Position numbers and translations under genes: made by a program
The notes under the pieces: generated by a model
Database searches by the model: none
The model's input: the letters and a program-made list of their open reading frames with translations, nothing else
Told to the model about the DNA's origin: nothing
NCBI RefSeq assembly: GCF_030687895.1
Contig: NZ_CP117452.1
Coordinates: 4,332,501-4,396,500 of the forward strand
From: Pseudomonas sp. FP198
Lineage (GTDB): Bacteria; Pseudomonadota; Gammaproteobacteria; Pseudomonadales; Pseudomonadaceae
DNA: 64,000 nt
Direction of reading: 5' to 3'
Shown here: one piece after another, positions 26,820 to 35,415 of the stretch
Layout of the letters: each line of letters begins with the position of its first letter
How positions within the stretch are numbered: the stretch's first letter is position 1

Positions 26820-26828
26820 CAATCCCCC

Positions 26829-26917
26829 TGTGGGAGCGAGCCTGCTCGCGAAGGCGATCTTTCAGTCACTGCATCATTGACTGTCGGACCGCTTTCGCGA
26901 GCAGGCTCGCTCCCACA
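26829..26917. repeat. REP pair, first of two near-identical tandem copies
   Basis: Facing arms of the GTGGGAGCGAGCCTGCTCGCGAA family around a spacer identical to that of the next copy. The copy is 89 bases long. Confidence 0.92.
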
Positions 26918-26961
26918 AGGGGTCCGTGGCAAACGCAATTTTTGTGACCACTGAAATCCAC

Positions 26962-27050
26962 TGTGGGAGCGAGCTTGCTCGCGAAGGCGATCTTTCAGTC
27001 ACTGCATCATTGACTGTCGGACCGCTTTCGCGAGCAGGCTCGCTCCCACA
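26962..27050. repeat. REP pair, second of two near-identical tandem copies
   Basis: 89 bases long, 133 bases downstream of the first copy in the same orientation. The whole spacer, from CGAAGGCGATC to GACCGC, is identical. The only difference I see is GCTTGC for GCCTGC in the left arm. Confidence 0.92.
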
Positions 27051-27071
27051 ATGGTATCTGTGGTGTCTGGA

Positions 27072-28229
27072 CTAACCTCGTCGATCCAGCAGATTCACCA
27101 CCAGCCGATCCACCCATCCCCACAACCGTTGCTTGACGCGCTTCCACAGCGGCCGGCGCTGCCAGGCGTCGAGGCTCACTTGCAGGCTTTGCTCGAAATC
27201 GCGCTCAAAACTGGCCGCCACGGCCTGGCTCAGTCCTGAGTCCAGCGCTTCCAGATTGGCCTCCAGGTTGAAGCGCAGGTTCCAGTGATCGAAATTGCAC
27301 GAGCCAATGCTGACCCAATCGTCCACCAGCACCATTTTCAAATGCAGGAAACATGGCTGGTATTCATAGATCTTCACACCGGCCTTGAGCAGGCGCGGGT
27401 AATAACGATGGCCGGCGTAGCGCACGGAGGGGTGATCGGTGCGCGGGCCGGTCAGCAGCAGACGCACATCGACGCCCCGGGCGGCGGCCTTGCGCAAGGA
27501 ACGACGCACGTTCCAGGTCGGCAGGAAATACGGCGTGGCCATCCAGATACGTTTCTGACCGCTGTTTAACGCCCGGGACAGTGATTGCAGGATGTCGCGG
27601 TGCTGGCGGGCGTCGGCATAGGCCACCCGGCCCATGCCCTCGCCCACCGGCGGAACACGGGGCAAGCGCGGCAAGCCGAAATTGGAAGCCGGTTTCCAGG
27701 CCCGACGATGGCGGTTGGCGAGCCACTGGCGGTCGAACAGCAGTTGCCAGTCGAGCACCAACGGGCCGACGATTTCCACCATCACCTCGTGCCAGTCGCT
27801 TTGGTCTTCCAAAGGGTTCCAGAATTCGTCGGTGACCCCGGTGCCGCCGACCACCGCCAGGCGCTGATCGACCAGCAGCAGCTTGCGATGGTCGCGGTAA
27901 AGATTGCGCACCCAGCGACGCCAGCTCAGGCGATTGTAGAACCGCAGCTCCACACCTGCCTCGACCAGGCGATTGCGCAGCCCCAGGGTAAACGCCAGGC
28001 TGCCGTAGTCGTCGAACAGGCAGCGCACGCGAACACCCCGCTCGGCGGCCTGGACGAGCGCCTGGACCATCGCCTCGGCGCAAGCGCCTGCCTCTACCAG
28101 ATACAGCTCCAGTTCCACCTGCTCCTGAGCGCGGGCGATTTCCACCAGCATGCGCGGAAAGAACTGCGGACCGTCGATCAACAATTCGAAGCGATTGCCT
28201 TCGCGCCAAGGGAATACCGGACCGCTCAT
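27072..28229 (-). CDS. clsB: Cardiolipin synthase B-type phospholipase D family protein
   Basis: A 385-residue protein with two HKD catalytic motifs, HRKLLLVD near residue 113 and HLKMVLVD near 293, as in ClsB. The arrangement and length fit ClsB, which lacks the membrane helices of ClsA and makes cardiolipin or phosphatidylglycerol. It follows the YceI-family gene with one base between stop and start, so the two are likely translated together. Confidence 0.85.
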   Translation of the reverse strand: MSGPVFPWREGNRFELLIDGPQFFPRMLVEIARAQEQVELELYLVEAGACAEAMVQALVQAAERGVRVRCLFDDYGSLAFTLGLRNRLVEAGVELRFYNRLSWRRWVRNLYRDHRKLLLVDQRLAVVGGTGVTDEFWNPLEDQSDWHEVMVEIVGPLVLDWQLLFDRQWLANRHRRAWKPASNFGLPRLPRVPPVGEGMGRVAYADARQHRDILQSLSRALNSGQKRIWMATPYFLPTWNVRRSLRKAAARGVDVRLLLTGPRTDHPSVRYAGHRYYPRLLKAGVKIYEYQPCFLHLKMVLVDDWVSIGSCNFDHWNLRFNLEANLEALDSGLSQAVAASFERDFEQSLQVSLDAWQRRPLWKRVKQRLWGWVDRLVVNLLDRRG

Positions 28230-28230
28230 G

Positions 28231-28821
28231 TCAGCGCGCCGTGAAGATCAGCACCGCATTCACCGGCACCGACAGGCTGATGGTCGACAACCCGGCCAAT
28301 GCGCGCAGCTTTTCCAGGCCCGGCGCCAGGTCGAAATCCGCCGCGTTGAGCACCACCGGCTCCAGGGTCACGACCTGGAAACGTCGCTCATCCAGGCGCG
28401 TCGCCAGCAGTTGGACGTTGTATTCGTGCTGCTTGCCATGCAGGTCCACCGTTACCGGCAGGCGCAGCTCCAACTGTGCGCCGTTGGCCAGGTCCTGGAT
28501 CGGCATCAGGTCAAGCTGCGCGGTGATGGTGGCTTCGGCAAACTGCTTGATCTCGAACAGCTCGGCGCGCATGCGTTCGTCCCGCAGCGGGACGCCGCTG
28601 TTGATGGACTCCAGCTCGACCTCCAGCCGCGCCAGGCCCTTGGGCTGGACCTGGCCATGAAGCACGAGAAAGCGCTGGACCTCGGACACATTGCCGTTTT
28701 TGCTGCTGATAAACGAAAGCCGCGACGATTCGCCGTCCAGGTACCAGTCGGCCTGGGCCGGCAACGCGGCGCAGGCCAGCAGCAACGTGATGACAGCGAG
28801 GGGGAGAAACCGCTTGAACAT
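28231..28821 (-). CDS. YceI-like periplasmic protein
   Basis: A 196-residue protein with a signal peptide (ALPAQA, cleavage near residue 25) and a YceI-type lipocalin-like barrel (WYLDGESSRLSFISSKNG, LEVELESINSG, RMRAELFEI). The family binds isoprenoid-type lipids; the ligand here is unknown. The ATG at 28821 precedes the signal peptide; further upstream codons lie in non-coding sequence. Confidence 0.85.
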   Translation of the reverse strand: MFKRFLPLAVITLLLACAALPAQADWYLDGESSRLSFISSKNGNVSEVQRFLVLHGQVQPKGLARLEVELESINSGVPLRDERMRAELFEIKQFAEATITAQLDLMPIQDLANGAQLELRLPVTVDLHGKQHEYNVQLLATRLDERRFQVVTLEPVVLNAADFDLAPGLEKLRALAGLSTISLSVPVNAVLIFTAR

Positions 28822-28902
28822 ACAGACTCGGAGGGCAGAGAAACCTGTGGCGAACCTTAACCGGGACGAGGGCGATTGCAAACTGTCGGTTTCGACAACT
28901 GC

Positions 28903-28934
28903 CTTGGCTCGCCACAAACTTGGCTCGCCACAAA
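28903..28934. repeat. Short tandem duplication
   Basis: CTTGGCTCGCCACAAA occurs twice in a row just upstream of the YceI-like gene. It resembles part of a REP arm. Confidence 0.7.
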
Positions 28935-28954
28935 GGCAATCCTTGAATCAGCAT

Positions 28955-29266
28955 TCAGGGTTCCAACCGACACCCCTGCCGCTCGCCGATCCAGCGCGCA
29001 CTGTGGCTACGCCCTAACCCGCTGACGGTGACGCGTCTGGCTTCAACGGCCTCGAAAAAATTGCTGACGGGAACCGACTGCTTCACGTAGCCCCGGCAAT
29101 AGTCGGCCGACTGCTGCATCACATAGCGGCACGAGCAATACTCTTTGGCGGTGTAGGCGCTGATGATGTCGGGGAAAGCCTGCAGGGCCACCCGTTCCAG
29201 CCAGACCCAACCGAACAGGGCAATGAGCAGCACCGACGCCAGGCTGAGCAACACGTTGCGTCTCAT
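28955..29266 (-). CDS. Small membrane-anchored protein of unknown function
   Basis: A 103-residue protein with one N-terminal membrane helix (residues 5-25), then a short exposed domain with several cysteines (EYCSCRYVMQQSADYCRGY). Its ATG overlaps the stop of the serine hydrolase gene by four bases, so the two form an operon. I do not recognise the family. Confidence 0.75.
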   Translation of the reverse strand: MRRNVLLSLASVLLIALFGWVWLERVALQAFPDIISAYTAKEYCSCRYVMQQSADYCRGYVKQSVPVSNFFEAVEARRVTVSGLGRSHSARWIGERQGCRLEP

Positions 29267-30357
29267 GGTCGCACCGCTCCGGCGAAGGCCGCCATGGCGC
29301 GCTTGAGCAATTCGTTGTGGCGGTAGCTGCCGTCGCGGTCATCGCCGTAGCGCACGATCACCAGCCTGGCGCTGGGAATGATATACAGCGCCTGGCCCCA
29401 GTGGCCGAGCGCGGCGAACGTATCCGGCGGTGCGTCAGGCCATGGGCGGAGGGTGGAGTCGGCACCGCGGTTGAGCCACCAATGCCCGCCAGGCACGGCT
29501 TCGTCCTGGCCCGCCTGGAACCCGGCGAACGGCTCGCGATTGAATGCTATCCAGTCTTTGGGCACCAATTGGCGGTCGCCCCAGTAGCCATCGCGCTGCA
29601 TCAACAAACCGACACGCGCCAGGTCCTGCGCCGTGAGGTAGGCATAGGACGACCCGATAAACGTGCCGCTGGCGTCGGTTTCCCAGGTCGCATGGCGGAT
29701 GCCCAGCGGTTCGAACAGGGCCGTCCAGGGGTAATCGGCATAACGCGCCGGGCCGACAATGGTTTTCAGCGCCGCCGCCAGCAGATTGCTGTCGCCGCTG
29801 GAATAACGGAACGCTTGCCCGGGCGGGCCGAAGCTTGCGTGCGCGGCAGTGAACGCCGCCATGTCGTGGCGCCCCCGCGTGTAGAGCATCGCCACGACCG
29901 AGGAATTGAGGGGCGCGTATTCGTAGTCTTCCTGCCAGTCCAGGCCGGAAGCCCAATGAAACAGATCGGCCAGGGTCATGTCCGGGTGTCGCTGCAGCGG
30001 CGGGTAGTACTTGGCAGCGGGATCGTCCAGGGCAAACAGCCTTTCGCCGTAGGCCACGCCGAAAATTGTCGCCAGCAGGCTTTTACTGATGGACCAGGTC
30101 AGGTGCGGAGTCCGGGCGGTCGTGGGTCCGGCGTAGCGTTCATAGACCAGTCGGCCGTCCTGGATGACCAGGAGCGCGTCGGTGCGGATGCCCTCGCGAG
30201 TGCTGTCATCCCTTTGGGGAAAGGCGTATTGCTCCAGCGCTTCGAGGGCCGGCCCAGTGGGCGTCGGGCCGGTTGGCCATTGTTCTGACGGCCAGTCTTC
30301 AGCGCGGGCTGTGAGGGTCAACAGCAACAGCGGAAGCAACAGCCAGCGTCTGGGCAT
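29263..30357 (-). CDS. Beta-lactamase-related serine hydrolase
   Basis: A 364-residue protein with a signal peptide (LLPLLLLTLTARAED) and a class C beta-lactamase/penicillin-binding fold. The SxxK motif is SISKSLLA near residue 115. The second motif region is YSSGDS rather than a clear Tyr-x-Asn, and LGHWGQ takes the place of the KTG motif. These changes resemble esterases or 6-aminohexanoate-dimer hydrolase-like enzymes more than true beta-lactamases. The start at 30357 opens the signal peptide. Confidence 0.85.
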   Translation of the reverse strand: MPRRWLLLPLLLLTLTARAEDWPSEQWPTGPTPTGPALEALEQYAFPQRDDSTREGIRTDALLVIQDGRLVYERYAGPTTARTPHLTWSISKSLLATIFGVAYGERLFALDDPAAKYYPPLQRHPDMTLADLFHWASGLDWQEDYEYAPLNSSVVAMLYTRGRHDMAAFTAAHASFGPPGQAFRYSSGDSNLLAAALKTIVGPARYADYPWTALFEPLGIRHATWETDASGTFIGSSYAYLTAQDLARVGLLMQRDGYWGDRQLVPKDWIAFNREPFAGFQAGQDEAVPGGHWWLNRGADSTLRPWPDAPPDTFAALGHWGQALYIIPSARLVIVRYGDDRDGSYRHNELLKRAMAAFAGAVRP

Positions 30358-30439
30358 GCGTGGGGCTCGCAGGGTTGAACCTGCAGAGCCTAGCCGGGCT
30401 TGATGACAGTTTGAGTTGATGGGGTCTGGGAGGACGCCA

Positions 30440-30512
30440 TCGCGAGCAAGCTCGCTCCCACATGGGGTCTCACGCGCGGCACAGATCCATGTGGGAGCGA
30501 GCTTGCTCGCGA
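30440..30512. repeat. REP pair in the opposite (tail-to-tail) arrangement
   Basis: TCGCGAGCAAGCTCGCTCCC lies on the left and GGGAGCGAGCTTGCTCGCGA on the right, so the GTGGGAG ends point inward. Other REP pairs in the window have these ends outermost. Confidence 0.82.
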
Positions 30513-30521
30513 AGAGGCCCG

Positions 30522-31406
30522 TCAAGCCAATAAAGATTCCAACGCCTTGGCCAACCGCTTGGCCCGCGCGGCCGCCGCGATATCCATGACCCCTTTGTCG
30601 CGCCCCCACATTTCTCGCCACGACGCCGGCCCAGCAGCCAGGGCCTCATTCAATTCGACATCAAGCCCCTTGAACTGCGCGAACAGTCCACCCAGCAGCA
30701 CATGCCCGGCCGCACTGGACGGATTTTGCCGACTCACCTCCGCGCACCCCGCCAGCAGAGCCAACAGGCGCAGTTGCAAGGCCTGCGGCCAATCGCACTC
30801 CTGGCCCACACCATAGAGCCAGGCAGCCATTGCACTGAGCACATAAAGGTCTTCCAGGGTACGGAACGGTTTGACGTAGGCATCCCAGCCGTCACCTGGC
30901 AGCACTTCGCACAACGCGCCATCGAGCAATACCCGAGCATGGCCGATGTCCGGCATCAAGGGGATGGCGGGGAGTTTTTCCAGGTTCACACCAGGTTCTC
31001 CGCCATAGACCACCGCCAGCTTCAGCCGCGGTGCTTCGCCGACAGCTTCGCTTCGGGCCGCGATCAGCAGCCATTCGGCGGCATCGCCCGCGGTGACGAA
31101 ATCCTTGCGTCCATTCACCCGCAAGTCGCTGAGACGGGTCTGCATATCCGCCGGGCCCAGGCTGCGCTGCTCGGTGGCGCACAAGGCGCCGAGGCTCTGC
31201 GGCGCGCTTGGCCAGAGCGCCCGCAGCGCCGCCTGGTAGCCCACCAGGAATGCCAGCCCCGGCGTGGCCATCAACCTTGCGCCGGCCACGGCCAGCTCGA
31301 ATGGCGTGACTGGCCCCAGCCGTTGCAACAAGCTCGCGTGACCTTCCGCCAGATCCATGAAGGCAGGCAACCGCTCGCCGCGTTCGATCAGGGTTTGCCA
31401 AGGCAT
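30522..31406 (-). CDS. Acyl-CoA dehydrogenase-like protein
   Basis: A 294-residue protein resembling acyl-CoA dehydrogenases in its middle and C-terminal parts (CATEQRSLGPADM, AEWLLIAARSE, then a helical end). It is about 90 residues shorter than normal family members and I could not place the catalytic glutamate, so activity is uncertain. It reads divergently from olsB. Confidence 0.65.
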   Translation of the reverse strand: MPWQTLIERGERLPAFMDLAEGHASLLQRLGPVTPFELAVAGARLMATPGLAFLVGYQAALRALWPSAPQSLGALCATEQRSLGPADMQTRLSDLRVNGRKDFVTAGDAAEWLLIAARSEAVGEAPRLKLAVVYGGEPGVNLEKLPAIPLMPDIGHARVLLDGALCEVLPGDGWDAYVKPFRTLEDLYVLSAMAAWLYGVGQECDWPQALQLRLLALLAGCAEVSRQNPSSAAGHVLLGGLFAQFKGLDVELNEALAAGPASWREMWGRDKGVMDIAAAARAKRLAKALESLLA

Positions 31407-31558
31407 GGGGGTTCCTCGTGGGCTGTCATATAAGCATCACCAAAGCTTCATGGCGATGACACCGGGGCTACATAGCCTGACTTTGCACAACATGGCTGCA
31501 TAAAGAAAGTCGATTGGCTCACCCCAAGACGGGTGTAAAGCCCGCACGGAGATTCGCT

Positions 31559-32314
31559 ATGACTCAGATCGCCCGCATCAGCGACACCGGCAATGAACGC
31601 CGCCTGCAAGCCGAACGCCTGATTGGCGCCAAGGCCTTGCAAGAAGCACAGGCCCTGCGCTTCAACGTCTTCAGCGGCGAATTCAACGCCAAGCTCAAGG
31701 GCGCGGAACTGGGTCTGGACATGGATGACTATGATGTTCACTGCGCCCACATCGGCGTACGCGACCTGAACACCGGCCGCCTCGTGGCGACCACCCGCCT
31801 GCTCGACCACCAGGCCGCCAGCAGCCTGGGCCGGTTCTACAGCGAAGAAGAATTCAGCCTGCACGGGCTGGTCCATCTCCAGGGTCCGATCCTGGAAATC
31901 GGCCGCACCTGCGTCGACCCGGCCTACCGCAACGGCGGCACCATCGCGGTGCTCTGGGGCGAACTGGCCGAAGTCCTCAATGAAGGCGGCTACAGCTACC
32001 TGATGGGTTGCGCGAGCATTCCGATGCAAGACGGCGGCATCCAGGCCCAGGCGATCATGCAACGCCTGCGCGAACGCTACCTGTGCACCGAACACCTGCA
32101 AGCCGTGCCGAAAAAACCCTTGCCGGCACTCGACGTTCCGTCCAACGTCATCGCCGAGATGCCACCGCTGCTCAAGGCGTACATGCGCCTGGGCGCGAAG
32201 ATTTGCGGCGAGCCGTGCTGGGACGAGGATTTCCAGGTCGCCGACGTGTTCATTCTGCTCAAGCGCGACGAACTCTGCCCGCGTTATGCCCGCCACTTCA
32301 AGGCAGCGGTGTGA
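31559..32314 (+). CDS. olsB: Ornithine-acyl-ACP N-acyltransferase OlsB
   Basis: A 251-residue GNAT-fold acyltransferase that puts a 3-hydroxyacyl chain on the alpha-amino group of ornithine, the first step to ornithine lipids. Visible family motifs are [36 protein letters not shown] and LMGCASIPM. The ATG at 31559 follows GGAG. Its TGA overlaps the ATG of olsA (TGATG), so the two enzymes are made together. Confidence 0.9.
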   Translation: MTQIARISDTGNERRLQAERLIGAKALQEAQALRFNVFSGEFNAKLKGAELGLDMDDYDVHCAHIGVRDLNTGRLVATTRLLDHQAASSLGRFYSEEEFSLHGLVHLQGPILEIGRTCVDPAYRNGGTIAVLWGELAEVLNEGGYSYLMGCASIPMQDGGIQAQAIMQRLRERYLCTEHLQAVPKKPLPALDVPSNVIAEMPPLLKAYMRLGAKICGEPCWDEDFQVADVFILLKRDELCPRYARHFKAAV

Positions 32315-33108
32315 TGAGCCGGCTGCGGGTGTACGCGCGAATCGCGCGCGTGTTGCTGGTCGTCGCGCTGGGCCTGGCCATGGCCAGTGTGTTCGGGCTG
32401 CTGGAACGCCTGGGGCTGGCCCATTCGATGGTGCGCCGCCAGCGCTGGTCGCGGTTTTTCATGGCGCGACTGAGCAATGCCCTGCCCTTTCGTGTCACCG
32501 TTCATGGACACCTGCCAAAGCAGCCGATGCTGTGGGTCAGCAACCATGTGTCCTGGACTGACATCCCGCTGCTGGGCATGCTCACGCCGCTGTCGTTCCT
32601 GTCCAAGGCCGAAGTGCGCACCTGGCCGGTGGCTGGATGGCTGGCGGCCAAGGCCGGCAGCCTGTTCATCCGGCGCGGCTCGGGCGACAGCCAGTTGATT
32701 CGCAAACAGATGAGCCGTCATCTGGAGCAAGCGCATCCGCTGCTCATGTTCCCCGAGGGCACGACCACCGACGGACGTTCGCTGCGCACGTTCCATGGGC
32801 GCCTGCTGTCGGCGGCCATTGATGCCGACGTGGCCTTGCAACCGGTGGCGATCCGTTACCTGCGTAACGGCGAACCCGACTTGCTGGCACCGTTCATTGG
32901 CGATGATGACCTGCTGTCGCACCTGATGCGCCTGTTTGCCAATGACCTGGGCGACGTGCAAATCCACTTGCTCGAGCCCATCGCCTGCCACGGCCAGGAA
33001 CGCGCAGCCCTAGCGTTCCAGGCGCAGCAGGCGGTGCACAAGGCGCTGTTCGGAACAATTCCAGAGAAACAGCAAGCGCCGGTACGGCCTGCGGCGATTG
33101 CGGCTTGA
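32314..33108 (+). CDS. olsA: Lyso-ornithine lipid acyltransferase OlsA
   Basis: A 264-residue membrane-associated 1-acylglycerol-3-phosphate acyltransferase family protein. It has an N-terminal membrane helix (about 11-31), the HX4D catalytic motif NHVSWTD near residue 76 and the FPEGTTTDG motif near 146. Directly after olsB it should add the second acyl chain of ornithine lipid. It could also act on phospholipids. Confidence 0.9.
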   Translation: MSRLRVYARIARVLLVVALGLAMASVFGLLERLGLAHSMVRRQRWSRFFMARLSNALPFRVTVHGHLPKQPMLWVSNHVSWTDIPLLGMLTPLSFLSKAEVRTWPVAGWLAAKAGSLFIRRGSGDSQLIRKQMSRHLEQAHPLLMFPEGTTTDGRSLRTFHGRLLSAAIDADVALQPVAIRYLRNGEPDLLAPFIGDDDLLSHLMRLFANDLGDVQIHLLEPIACHGQERAALAFQAQQAVHKALFGTIPEKQQAPVRPAAIAA

Positions 33109-33131
33109 TCCGAAGCCTGTGAACTTCCCCT

Positions 33132-33157
33132 GAGGGAGCGAGCAGGCTCGCTCCCAC
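33132..33157. repeat. Single REP palindrome
   Basis: One palindromic arm (GAGGGAGCGAGCAGGCTCGC, then TCCCAC) lies between the convergent olsA and acpH genes. No partner arm is close. Confidence 0.7.
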
Positions 33158-33159
33158 GA

Positions 33160-33744
33160 TCAATTTTGCGGTGTGATCTGGTTCTGCGCAAAATCCTGCA
33201 ACTGCGGATAGAACAACCGAAAATCCTCGCTCAACGGCTCATACAGCCTGACCAACTCCCCCATCGCCCCGGCCAGTTCCTCGGGCCGCGACAGGCGCCG
33301 GGAAATACCGCGCAGCACCTGCCCGAGCACCTCGAATTCCTGATAGGAACCCAACCAGTCATCCGCCGCCATGAACGGCGCGATCTGCGCCAGGCGCCCG
33401 GGCAGTTGCGCTTCGGCGGCGAGCACCTGGTAGACCCGGGAAGTGAAATCCAGCAGCGGCCCTTCGCCGTACTGCGCCCAGTCGCGGGCCAGGCAATGGT
33501 CGAAAAACACATCCAGCACGATCCCGGCATAACGCCGGCGGACCGTGGAGAAGCGCGACAAGGCGATATCCACCAACGGATGGCGATCGGTGTACATGTC
33601 GATGCGTCGATGCAGGGCGATCGCCGCCTCGATCTGCGGAGTGAATTGCCCCTGCAGCGGCCCTTTGACGAAATCGCCGTAGAGGCTGCCGAGCAGTTGT
33701 TCCCGGCCAGGGCCGCCGAGGTGCAGGTGTGCGAGATAGTTCAT
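33160..33744 (-). CDS. acpH: Acyl carrier protein phosphodiesterase
   Basis: A 194-residue enzyme that removes 4'-phosphopantetheine from acyl carrier protein. The opening MNYLAHLHLGG and the blocks GSLYGDFVKG, ALHRRIDMYTDRHP and GIVLDVFFDHCLARDW, with conserved His and Asp metal ligands, match the AcpH family, an HD-related metal-dependent hydrolase. Its start region faces the ArsR gene across palindromes. Confidence 0.9.
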   Translation of the reverse strand: MNYLAHLHLGGPGREQLLGSLYGDFVKGPLQGQFTPQIEAAIALHRRIDMYTDRHPLVDIALSRFSTVRRRYAGIVLDVFFDHCLARDWAQYGEGPLLDFTSRVYQVLAAEAQLPGRLAQIAPFMAADDWLGSYQEFEVLGQVLRGISRRLSRPEELAGAMGELVRLYEPLSEDFRLFYPQLQDFAQNQITPQN

Positions 33745-33770
33745 GGCGGGCAGCTTACCATCGCCACGCC

Positions 33771-33872
33771 TATATCGTTATAACCCGATATAGCGATTTG
33801 TTCGTCCCTCAGATCAAATACATATTGGTATATCGCGAAGCAACGATTTAAGGTTCGCCTCATCGCGATATA
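33771..33872 (+). promoter_or_regulatory. Two inverted repeats, likely operator for the ArsR-type regulator
   Basis: TATATCG (33771-33777) and CGATATA (33786-33792) form one inverted repeat. TATATCGCG (33829-33837) and CGCGATATA (33864-33872) form a second, perfect 9-bp one. All four share the core TATATCG and sit in the 152-base divergent gap, the last ending 24 bases before the ArsR gene. AT-rich dyads of this sort are typical ArsR operators. Confidence 0.65.
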
Positions 33873-33896
33873 GCGTTATTCATAAGAGCTGCCCCA

Positions 33897-34199
33897 ATGA
33901 CCCTCGACCTCGACGAAATAATAAAAGCCCTGGCGCACCCAGTACGGCGAGACATCCTCAACTGGCTCAAGGACCCCAAGGTCCAGTTCCCCGAACAGTT
34001 GCACAACCATGAATTCGGTATTTGCGCCGGCCAGATCGATCAGCGCTGCGGCCTTTCGCAGTCCACGGTTTCGGCGCATCTGGCGGTGTTGCAGCGGGCG
34101 GGGTTGATCACCAGCCAGAAGGTCGGTCAATGGCACTTCTTCAAACGCAACGAGGACGTGATCCAGCAATTCCTCAAGCAAATGAGCCAAGAGCTCTGA
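33897..34199 (+). CDS. ArsR family transcriptional repressor
   Basis: A 100-residue winged helix-turn-helix protein (IIKALAHPVRRDILNWL, QSTVSAHLAVLQRAGLI). The only cysteines, in GICAGQIDQRCGLSQ, do not match the CxC metal site of ArsR or SmtB, so it may sense an organic or oxidising signal instead. It leads a set with an MFS transporter 17 bases downstream and xenB, suggesting that it represses that set. Confidence 0.85.
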   Translation: MTLDLDEIIKALAHPVRRDILNWLKDPKVQFPEQLHNHEFGICAGQIDQRCGLSQSTVSAHLAVLQRAGLITSQKVGQWHFFKRNEDVIQQFLKQMSQEL

Positions 34200-34216
34200 C
34201 CTGACAAGGATTCGAA

Positions 34217-35383
34217 ATGCCCCTTTCACTCTTGATCCTGGCGCTCAGCGCCTTCGCCATCGGCACGACGGAATTCGTCATCATGGGCCTGTTGCCCGAT
34301 GTGGCGGCGGACCTCGGCGTATCGATTCCCGGCGCCGGCTGGCTGGTGACCGGCTATGCGCTGGGCGTGGCCATCGGTGCGCCGTTCATGGCAATGGCCA
34401 CCGCGCGGCTGCCGCGCAAGGCTGCGCTGGTGGCGCTGATGGGGATTTTCATAGTCGGCAACCTGCTCTGCGCCGTTGCCAGCGACTACAACGTGCTGAT
34501 GTTCGCCCGGGTCGTCACCGCCCTGTGTCACGGTGCGTTCTTCGGCATCGGCTCGGTGGTGGCGGCCGGCCTGGTGGCGCCGAACAAGCGCGCTTCGGCC
34601 GTGGCCCTGATGTTCACTGGCCTGACCCTGGCCAATGTGCTCGGCGTACCGCTGGGCACCGCACTGGGCCAACAGGCCGGCTGGCGCTCGACCTTCTGGG
34701 CCGTGACGGTCATCGGTGTGATCGCCCTGATCGGTCTGATCCGCTTCCTGCCGGCCAAGCGCGACGAGGAAAAACTCGACATGCGCGCCGAGCTGGTGGC
34801 GCTCAAGGGCGCAGGCCTGTGGCTGTCGCTGAGCATGACCGCGTTGTTCTCCGCCTCGGTGTTCACGTTGTTTACCTACGTCGCCCCCTTGCTCGGCGAA
34901 GTCACCGGCGTTTCGCCCCGTGGCGTGACCTGGACCCTGGTCCTGATCGGCCTCGGCCTGACGCTTGGCAACATCATCGGCGGCAAGCTGGCGGACAAGA
35001 GCCTGGCGAACACGCTGATGGGCGTCTTCCTGACCATGGCGCTGGTATCCACGGTACTGAGCTGGACCAGCGTGGCGCTGATCCCGACTGAAATCACCCT
35101 GTTCCTCTGGGCCACCGCCTGCTTTGCCGCCGTGCCGGCCCTGCAAGTCAACGTGGTGACCTTCGGCAAAGCCGCGCCAAACCTGGTGTCCACCCTGAAC
35201 ATCGGTGCCTTCAACATTGGCAATGCCTTGGGTGCCTGGGTCGGCGGCAGTGTCATCGACCATGGCCTGGGCCTGACAGCCGTGCCCCTGGCCGCCGGCG
35301 CGCTGGCCGTGCTGGCGCTGCTGGTAACCCTGATCACTTTTCGCCAGGGCGGCAATGCCGACCTGGCCCCTGCCACTCACTGA
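34217..35383 (+). CDS. MFS drug/sugar efflux-type transporter
   Basis: A 388-residue inner membrane protein with about 12 hydrophobic segments of the AraJ/YdhP-type major facilitator branch, recognised by the start LSAFAIGTTEFVIMGLLPDV and GAPFMAMATARLPRK. It likely exports small toxic or organic compounds. Located between the ArsR gene and xenB on the same strand, with 17 and 32 bases of spacing. Confidence 0.88.
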   Translation: MPLSLLILALSAFAIGTTEFVIMGLLPDVAADLGVSIPGAGWLVTGYALGVAIGAPFMAMATARLPRKAALVALMGIFIVGNLLCAVASDYNVLMFARVVTALCHGAFFGIGSVVAAGLVAPNKRASAVALMFTGLTLANVLGVPLGTALGQQAGWRSTFWAVTVIGVIALIGLIRFLPAKRDEEKLDMRAELVALKGAGLWLSLSMTALFSASVFTLFTYVAPLLGEVTGVSPRGVTWTLVLIGLGLTLGNIIGGKLADKSLANTLMGVFLTMALVSTVLSWTSVALIPTEITLFLWATACFAAVPALQVNVVTFGKAAPNLVSTLNIGAFNIGNALGAWVGGSVIDHGLGLTAVPLAAGALAVLALLVTLITFRQGGNADLAPATH

Positions 35384-35415
35384 CTTTTAACCCTTCACTT
35401 GCGAGGTTGCATTTC

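Noticed and set aside
29263..30357. Serine hydrolase as an antibiotic-resistance beta-lactamase
   Set aside because: The second and third active-site motifs do not fit class C beta-lactamases well; only a general serine hydrolase call is justified.
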